Assembly (NCBI GenBank): GCA_046160865.1
Contig: JBJXHG010000181.1
Coordinates: forward strand, 1-64,000
Length of the DNA: 64,000 nucleotides
Direction of reading: 5' to 3'
Source of the DNA: JBJXHG01 sp046160865
GTDB lineage: Bacteria > Planctomycetota > UBA1135 > GCA-002686595
Positions within the stretch are counted from its first letter, which is position 1. Each line of letters begins with the position of its first letter. Positions 59,003-64,000 of the stretch are shown here, one piece after another. Under the pieces are notes generated by a model, which was given only the letters and a program-made list of their open reading frames with translations, did not search any database and was not told where the DNA came from. Position numbers and translations under genes: made by a program.

Positions 59003-60907
59003 ATGCCTCTCATGGTCCCCGCCATCCGCACGCTTTGCGCTTGTCTCGCACTCGGCGCCGCGGTGCTCGCAGGTGTCGCCCGCCAGGAGATCCAGGCGGG
59101 CAGCGTCGAGAAGGCGGACGAGATCCAAACCGCGCCCGTCGCCGAGACGGCGCCGGCACTGCCCGATGCGGCCGGTTGGCGAGCGCTCGTCGAGCGCGAT
59201 GCACGCGCGTCGTTCCCGCTGCGCAGCGCAGCGCTCGCACGCGCGGCGCTCGCCGACGCGTCTGCTTCGGATCGCCGCCGCGCGACCGCGCTGCTCGCGC
59301 TCGGATGCTCGGGCGAGAGCTCGGAGCGCGTGCGCTTGTCGCGTGCCGCGCGCACGGGCGCGCCGCTCGAGCGCCTCGGCGCGACGCTCGGACTCGCGGG
59401 TCTCGGCACCGGGGCCGACGCGGTGCTGGCCGAGCTCGCGCACGACGAAGAGCGCGCGCGCGCGCAGTGCGCGGTGCTCGCGCTCGCGTTGTCGCGGCGC
59501 GCCTCGGCGCTCGCCACCGTCGATGCATTCGCGCTCTCTCCCGACGGACCGCTGGCCGAAACGGCGCTGCGCGCACTCGAGCTCGCGCGCGATCCGAAGA
59601 CGAGCCAGCCGAGCAGCGTCGGGCTCTTGTGGTTCCAGTTGCGCTTCGAAGCGGCGAAGAGCTTCGGGCTGATCGATGGGCGCACGTGGACCGCGCTCAT
59701 GCTCGACACGCTCGCCGCGGACGCGGAGTTCGTGCGCGACCTCGTGCTCGGCGCGGCGCCGGATCTCGAGCTCACGACGATCAAGGACCATCTGCTCGGC
59801 GAGCTCCTCGCCGGCCGCGGCGAGAACCGTCTGCGCGCCGCGGTGCGCGGGATGCCGCGTGAAGTGAGCGAGCTCGTCGCCGCGGAGCTTTGGCGTCCGG
59901 CGGATGCGGCCGAGTGGACCGTGCTGCTCGACGAGATCGCGGCCGAGCGCCTCGAGCCTTTGTGCGCCGAAGTGCTCGCGAGCGCACGCGAGGTGCCGGA
60001 GGTGCGCTACCACGCGCTCGCGCTCGCCGCGCGCGGCGCGCGCGCGGATCTCACCGAGCTGCGCGACCTCGAATTCTGGCGGCTCGCTCCCGCGGAGCGC
60101 CTGTGGGTGTGCGACGCGCTGGCGTCGAGCGGCGACGTGCAGTGGCAGAAAGTGCTCGCGCGCATGCGCGCGGACGCCGATCCGGACGTCAAGGCCGCGG
60201 CGCTCGTCGGGCTCGGCCGGCTCGGTCAAGAGCGCGCGCAGCGGGAGATCAAGAGCACGCTGCGCACGAACGACGATCCCGAGCACGACGCGATCGTGCG
60301 CGCGCTGTGCCGTGTCGCGACCGACGAGAGCGTCGCGATCCTGCTCGAGGACCGCTTGTTGGAGGCCACAGGCGCGGAGCGGCTCGCGATCGCGCGCGCT
60401 CTCTGCGCCGCCGGCCGCAACCAAGCGCGCGCCGTCGTGCGCAGCGCGCTCGCGAGCGAGCCGGCACCGCCCGCGGAAGAGGCGCGCGTGCTCGTCGAAT
60501 CGTTGCGTCGGCACGTGACGCCCGAGGATCTCGATGTCCTTTCCGCGCTCTTCCTACGCGAGGACTCGCGCGCACTGAACCTCGAGATCGCGGTCGCGCT
60601 CGCGCGCCTCAAGGATCCGGCGGTCGTGCCGCTCGTACGCGCCGGACTGTGGTCGAGCGAATGGGATCGCAGCTGCCTCGCGGGCGGGCTCTTGGTGGAG
60701 ATCAGCGGCATGCACGCGCTGCGGGACGAGATCCAGCGGCCGCCAGCGGCAGCGAAGTCGACCGACCTGCGTCGCGTCGGGTACGTCATCGGCGAGTGGG
60801 GCGGGATCGGCGAGGTCGAGAAGCTCGCGCGGCTCCTGCAGTCCCAATCGGCGCATCCCGCGCTGCAGGGTGCGTTGCTAGGCGCGTTGTCGTCGCGGAC
60901 GCGCTGA
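59003..60907 (+). CDS. Secreted HEAT-repeat protein
   Basis: 634 residues; ATG 59012 is a second possible start. An N-terminal hydrophobic signal (TLCACLALGAAVLAGVARQE) precedes an almost entirely helical protein with HEAT-like units (RSAALARAALADAS, VKAAALVGLGRLGQERA, LNLEIAVALARLKDPAVVPL). No enzyme signature. It resembles the HEAT lipoprotein at 51.7-53.1 kb in style but does not look like a recent duplicate. Probably periplasmic scaffold or binding protein. It precedes arginase by 34 nt. Confidence 0.78.
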   Translation: MPLMVPAIRTLCACLALGAAVLAGVARQEIQAGSVEKADEIQTAPVAETAPALPDAAGWRALVERDARASFPLRSAALARAALADASASDRRRATALLALGCSGESSERVRLSRAARTGAPLERLGATLGLAGLGTGADAVLAELAHDEERARAQCAVLALALSRRASALATVDAFALSPDGPLAETALRALELARDPKTSQPSSVGLLWFQLRFEAAKSFGLIDGRTWTALMLDTLAADAEFVRDLVLGAAPDLELTTIKDHLLGELLAGRGENRLRAAVRGMPREVSELVAAELWRPADAAEWTVLLDEIAAERLEPLCAEVLASAREVPEVRYHALALAARGARADLTELRDLEFWRLAPAERLWVCDALASSGDVQWQKVLARMRADADPDVKAAALVGLGRLGQERAQREIKSTLRTNDDPEHDAIVRALCRVATDESVAILLEDRLLEATGAERLAIARALCAAGRNQARAVVRSALASEPAPPAEEARVLVESLRRHVTPEDLDVLSALFLREDSRALNLEIAVALARLKDPAVVPLVRAGLWSSEWDRSCLAGGLLVEISGMHALRDEIQRPPAAAKSTDLRRVGYVIGEWGGIGEVEKLARLLQSQSAHPALQGALLGALSSRTR

Positions 60908-60926
60908 AGCGCGGCGGGCCACCGCA

Positions 60927-60932
60927 TATGAT
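60927..60932 (+). promoter_or_regulatory. Candidate -10 box of the arginase gene
   Basis: TATGAT, 9 nt before the preferred ATG 60942, would direct a leaderless or nearly leaderless mRNA. The -35 position 17 bp upstream (CTGAAG) is poor, so this is tentative. Confidence 0.3.
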
Positions 60933-60941
60933 GTGCACCGC

Positions 60942-61856
60942 ATGAACAAGCGACGCGTGGCATTGGTCGGCGTTCCCATGGACCTCGGCGGCGGGCGCCG
61001 CGGCGTCGACATGGGACCGAGTGCGATCCGGATCGCAGGCATCGAAGAGGGGGTGCGCGGCCTCGGTCTCGAGTTCGAGGACCGCGGCAACGTTGCTGTG
61101 CGCGAGCCGCTCTCGCGCGCGCCGAAGAACCCGAAGGCGAAGTATCTCGACGAGATCGCCGAGTGCTGCCGCGACCTGCGCATCGTCGTGGAGGGCATCC
61201 TCGCGGACGATGCGTTCCCGATCGTCGTCGGCGGCGACCATTCGATCGCCTGCGGCACCGTGGCCGCGATCTCGAGCCACCACCACCGGCGGGGCCAGAA
61301 GATCGGCCTGATCTGGTTCGACGCGCACGGCGACATCAACACGCCCGAGTCGTCCGAGTCCGGCAACATCCACGGCATGCCGCTCGCGTGCTGCATCGGA
61401 CGCGGCCTGCCCGAGCTCGTGCGTCTGGGCGACCGGGTGCCGATGGTCGACGTCGAGAAGGCCGTGCTCGTCGGCGTGCGCACGCTCGACAAGCGTGAGA
61501 AGGAAGAGCTGAAGGACTCCGGCATCCACGTGTTCAACATGCGCGACATCGACATGCACGGCATCCACAAGGTGATGCGCATGGCGATCGAGATCGCGTC
61601 GGCCGGCACGGCCGGCTTCCACTTGTCGTTCGATCTCGACGGCACCGATCCGTCCGTCGCGCCGGGTGTGGGAACGCCCGTGTCCGGCGGCACGACGCTG
61701 CGCGAAAGCCACCTCGTGATGGAGCACGCGGCCGAATCGGGCCAGCTGCTCGGCCTCGAGATCACCGAGATCAACCCGATCCTCGACAACCAGAACGCGA
61801 CGGCGCGCGTCGCCGTCGACCTCATGCTGTCCGCGCTCGGGAAGACGATCGGCTAG
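60942..61856 (+). CDS. rocF: Arginase (ureohydrolase family)
   Basis: 304 residues from ATG 60942; GTG 60933 adds three residues. It hydrolyses arginine to ornithine and urea with a binuclear manganese site. Metal ligands lie in GGDHSIACG, WFDAHGDINTP and SFDLDGTDPSVAPG; the specificity loop NIHGMPLA and the EITEINPILD segment fit arginase rather than agmatinase. It is the normal length of about 300. Only 1 nt separates it from the ABC transporter permease, so it probably shares a transcript with the Wzm/Wzt exporter. Confidence 0.92.
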   Translation: MNKRRVALVGVPMDLGGGRRGVDMGPSAIRIAGIEEGVRGLGLEFEDRGNVAVREPLSRAPKNPKAKYLDEIAECCRDLRIVVEGILADDAFPIVVGGDHSIACGTVAAISSHHHRRGQKIGLIWFDAHGDINTPESSESGNIHGMPLACCIGRGLPELVRLGDRVPMVDVEKAVLVGVRTLDKREKEELKDSGIHVFNMRDIDMHGIHKVMRMAIEIASAGTAGFHLSFDLDGTDPSVAPGVGTPVSGGTTLRESHLVMEHAAESGQLLGLEITEINPILDNQNATARVAVDLMLSALGKTIG

Positions 61857-61857
61857 C

Positions 61858-62691
61858 TTGGGCACGCTCTTCGTCTCGCTGCGGCGCAATCGGCGCCTCT
61901 TGAAGGATCTGCTCGTGCGCGACTTGAAGGGTCGCTACGTCGGATCCGTGATGGGCTTCTTCTGGTCGATCATCTTCCCGGCCGTCAGCTTGCTCATCTA
62001 CATGTTCGTGTTCCGGCTCGTGCTCAAAGCGCGCTGGTACGACCAACAAGGACAATTCGAGGTCGGGCTCCTGATGCTCGTTGGCATCGTCGTGTGGCAG
62101 GCGTACTCGGAGAGCGTGCTGCGCATGACGAACTCGCTGGTCGAGAACCGCAATCTCATCCAGAAAGTCGTCTTTCCCGCGGAGATCCTGCCGACGTACC
62201 TGACGCTGTCGTCGCTGACGAACATGCTGATCGGAGTCGGCGTCGCACTGGCGGGAGTGGCCTACGCGGCGTGGATCAAGGACGCCGGCGGCGACGTCGC
62301 GCGTCCGCTCGGCTTCGGCGCGTCGCTCGTGTGCCTGCCGCTCCTGATCGCGTTGCAAGCGCTGTTCATGCTCGGCGTCGGAGCGTTCCTCGCCGCGTTC
62401 AATCTCATCCTGCGCGACACGCACCACGTCATCGGCGTGCTGTTGCAGGTGTGGATGTTCGCAACGCCGATCTTCTATCCCGACCACCTAGTCGAGAAAG
62501 CGGGCTTCGGCTGGCTCCTGCGCTTCAATCCGATGTACGGGCTGATCGAGAGCTACCGCGCGGTCATGGTGTACGGCAACTGGCCGCACTGGCGCGAGGT
62601 CGGCATCTTCGCGCTCGTGTCCGCCTGCGTCCTCTTCCTCGGCATGCGCTTCTTCCTGTGGCAGAAGCCGCGCTTCCCCGATCTCTTGTGA
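61858..62691 (+). CDS. wzm: ABC-2 polysaccharide exporter permease (Wzm-like)
   Basis: 277 residues from TTG 61858. Six hydrophobic segments (FFWSIIFPAVSLLIYMFVF, VGLLMLVGIVVWQAY, LSSLTNMLIGVGVALAG, VCLPLLIALQALFMLGVGAF, a segment containing VLLQVWMFATPIFYP and IFALVSACVLFLGMRFFL) and the family motifs RDLKGRYVGSVMGFFW, ENRNLIQKVVFPAEILP and LRFNPMYGLIESYRA. It exports lipid-linked O-antigen or capsular polysaccharide across the inner membrane. It overlaps the ATPase gene by 4 nt (GTGA). Confidence 0.93.
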   Translation: MGTLFVSLRRNRRLLKDLLVRDLKGRYVGSVMGFFWSIIFPAVSLLIYMFVFRLVLKARWYDQQGQFEVGLLMLVGIVVWQAYSESVLRMTNSLVENRNLIQKVVFPAEILPTYLTLSSLTNMLIGVGVALAGVAYAAWIKDAGGDVARPLGFGASLVCLPLLIALQALFMLGVGAFLAAFNLILRDTHHVIGVLLQVWMFATPIFYPDHLVEKAGFGWLLRFNPMYGLIESYRAVMVYGNWPHWREVGIFALVSACVLFLGMRFFLWQKPRFPDLL

Positions 62692-64000
62692 GCTCCACGC
62701 TGTCCACGACCAAGCCTGCTCAGGGCGCCGAGCCGAAGCGATCGACGAGTGCGATCCTCGCGCGCGGCCTCGGCAAGATGTATCCGCTCTACACGAAGCC
62801 GATCCATCAGCTGATCGACATGGTGTGGCCGAGCAGGAAGCTGCACCGCGAGTTCTGGGCGGTGAAGAACGTCTACCTCGACATCGCCCGCGGCAGCACC
62901 GTGGGCATCATCGGCGAGAACGGTGCCGGCAAGTCGACGCTGCTCAAGCTACTCACCGGCATCACGCGTCCGACTACCGGCGAGGTCGAGGTGAACGGCC
63001 GCGTCGCGTCGCTGCTCGAGCTCGGCGCCGGCTTCCATCCGGACTTCTCGGGTCGCGACAACATCCATCTCAACTGCTCGATCCTGGGTATGACCGAGGA
63101 CGAGATCGCCGAGCGTTACGACAAGATCGTCGAGTTCTCCGAGCTCGGCGAATTCATCGAGCGTCCGGTCAAGACGTACAGCTCCGGCATGTACGTGCGC
63201 CTCGGCTTCGCGGTCGCCGCGAACGTCGAGCCCGACATCCTGATGATCGACGAGGCGCTCGCGGTCGGCGACGAGCATTTCAAGGGCAAGTGCATCAATC
63301 GCCTCAACGAGTTCCGTGAGCAAGGCAAGACGACGATCTTCGTGTCGCACGATCTCGGCGCGGTGAAGAGCATGTGTCAGTGGGTCGTGCTGATGGACCG
63401 CGGCGAAGTGCTCGAGCAAGGCCCCGCGGACAAGGTCGCCGATCAGTACCTCAAGCGCGCGCACGAACGCGGCAACGAGCGGCTCTCGCTCGTGAACCGT
63501 GGTGCCGACACGTATCCGCGCTGGGGGAGCGGCGAGATCGAAGCGCTCGAGGTCCGCATGCTCGACGGCGCCGGGAGCGAGACGCTCGTGTTCCAGCCCA
63601 CGCAGCCGTTCGTCGTGCGCATCCGCTACCGCGTGCACAAGCCGGTGCGCAATCCGGTGTTCGGCATCGCGCTCTACCGCTCCGACGGCACGTACGTCAG
63701 CGCGAGCAATCACCTGTGGCGTGATCATCCGATCACGATCCCCGAGGTCTTGCCCGGCGAGGAAGGCGAGTTCGAGATGAGCTTCGAGCGCATGCCCCTG
63801 CTGCACGGCTCGTACTACGTGACGACCTACATCTACGATCACAGCAAGCCCGCGCCGACGGCGATCGACCACCGCGAGCACGCCGTCACGTTCGAAGTCA
63901 TCGACGCGAAGCGCCTGCAGCACGGCATGCTGCACTTGCCCTCGCGCTGGAGGCTCACGCGCCGCGCCGCGGGCGCGAGCGAGAGCACCACGGAGAGGTC
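62688..64000 (+). CDS. wzt: ABC polysaccharide exporter ATPase (Wzt-like), cut by window end
   Basis: At least 437 residues, open to the window end with no stop. The nucleotide-binding domain has Walker A GIIGENGAGKSTLLKLL, the signature YSSGMYVRLGFAVA, Walker B DILMIDEALAVGDEHF and switch His in VSHDLGAVK. After residue about 285 comes a Wzt-type carbohydrate-binding C-terminal domain (IRYRVHKPVRNPVFGIALYR, then YVSASNHLW), so the exporter probably recognises a modified non-reducing end before export. GTG 62688 overlaps the permease stop. Together with the 4-8 kb operon it points to a surface polysaccharide. Confidence 0.93.
   Translation, partial: MSSTLSTTKPAQGAEPKRSTSAILARGLGKMYPLYTKPIHQLIDMVWPSRKLHREFWAVKNVYLDIARGSTVGIIGENGAGKSTLLKLLTGITRPTTGEVEVNGRVASLLELGAGFHPDFSGRDNIHLNCSILGMTEDEIAERYDKIVEFSELGEFIERPVKTYSSGMYVRLGFAVAANVEPDILMIDEALAVGDEHFKGKCINRLNEFREQGKTTIFVSHDLGAVKSMCQWVVLMDRGEVLEQGPADKVADQYLKRAHERGNERLSLVNRGADTYPRWGSGEIEALEVRMLDGAGSETLVFQPTQPFVVRIRYRVHKPVRNPVFGIALYRSDGTYVSASNHLWRDHPITIPEVLPGEEGEFEMSFERMPLLHGSYYVTTYIYDHSKPAPTAIDHREHAVTFEVIDAKRLQHGMLHLPSRWRLTRRAAGASESTTER

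Overview
The window is a GC-rich chromosomal segment from a diderm bacterium, most probably a member of the Planctomycetota. I infer this from several things. There is an ECF sigma factor overlapping a serine/threonine kinase with a C-terminal formylglycine-enzyme-like domain. There are secreted FG-GAP/VCBS proteins, one ending in a Cys-rich domain that I recognise from planctomycete secreted proteins. CarboxypepD_reg-type proteins are abundant, GTG/TTG starts are common and Shine-Dalgarno sequences are scarce. Kdo transferase (waaA) and an ABC polysaccharide exporter indicate an outer membrane with LPS-like glycolipid. No rRNA, phage, IS transposase or CRISPR array was seen.

Layout. 1-4 kb: two foldback repeats and a giant TPR/FG-GAP/ASPIC lipoprotein. 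4-8 kb: a tightly coupled surface-polysaccharide operon (FemAB/BioF2-like acyltransferase, GT4 glycosyltransferase, polysaccharide deacetylase, GNAT). 8-10 kb: tRNA-Leu(UAA), tRNA-Cys(GCA) and a cluster of foldback repeats. 10-20 kb: a secreted VCBS protein, tricorn-like protease, AlkA-like glycosylase, membrane protein, NIL-domain protein, gamma-glutamyltransferase and a zinc-ribbon membrane protein. 20-31 kb: uvrB, a less GC-rich island with a small secreted protein and a CarboxypepD_reg protein, a sigma factor fused to a transmembrane segment and extracytoplasmic-type repeats, a coupled TPR protein, then uvrC. 31-38 kb: an ECF sigma/kinase/secreted-protein operon and a secreted HExxH metalloprotease. 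38-48 kb: housekeeping genes xerD, a dksA-like gene, lspA, pyrD, a response regulator, secA, waaA and metK. 48-56 kb: a phosphatase-cytochrome fusion, pseudopilin, UbiA-family prenyltransferase, HEAT lipoprotein, aminotransferase plus threonine aldolase, and a putative clan CD (caspase-fold) protein. 57-64 kb: phosphomannomutase, a small lipoprotein, a HEAT protein, arginase, and the Wzm/Wzt polysaccharide exporter, truncated by the window end.

Functional threads. Envelope building links the 4-8 kb operon, waaA, phosphomannomutase and Wzm/Wzt, with secA and lspA providing export and lipoprotein maturation. Nucleotide excision repair is represented by uvrB and uvrC about 7 kb apart. Many genes overlap by exactly 4 nt (GTGA or ATGA), which indicates translational coupling.

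The least explained material is non-coding: at least three families of long foldback (inverted-repeat) intergenic elements of roughly 160-350 bp. They abut stop codons, tRNAs and start codons and recur across the window without any transposase. They are the best candidate for something undescribed, followed by the membrane-tethered sigma factor fusion and the clan CD protein. All family assignments come from reading motifs by eye; no database search was run.
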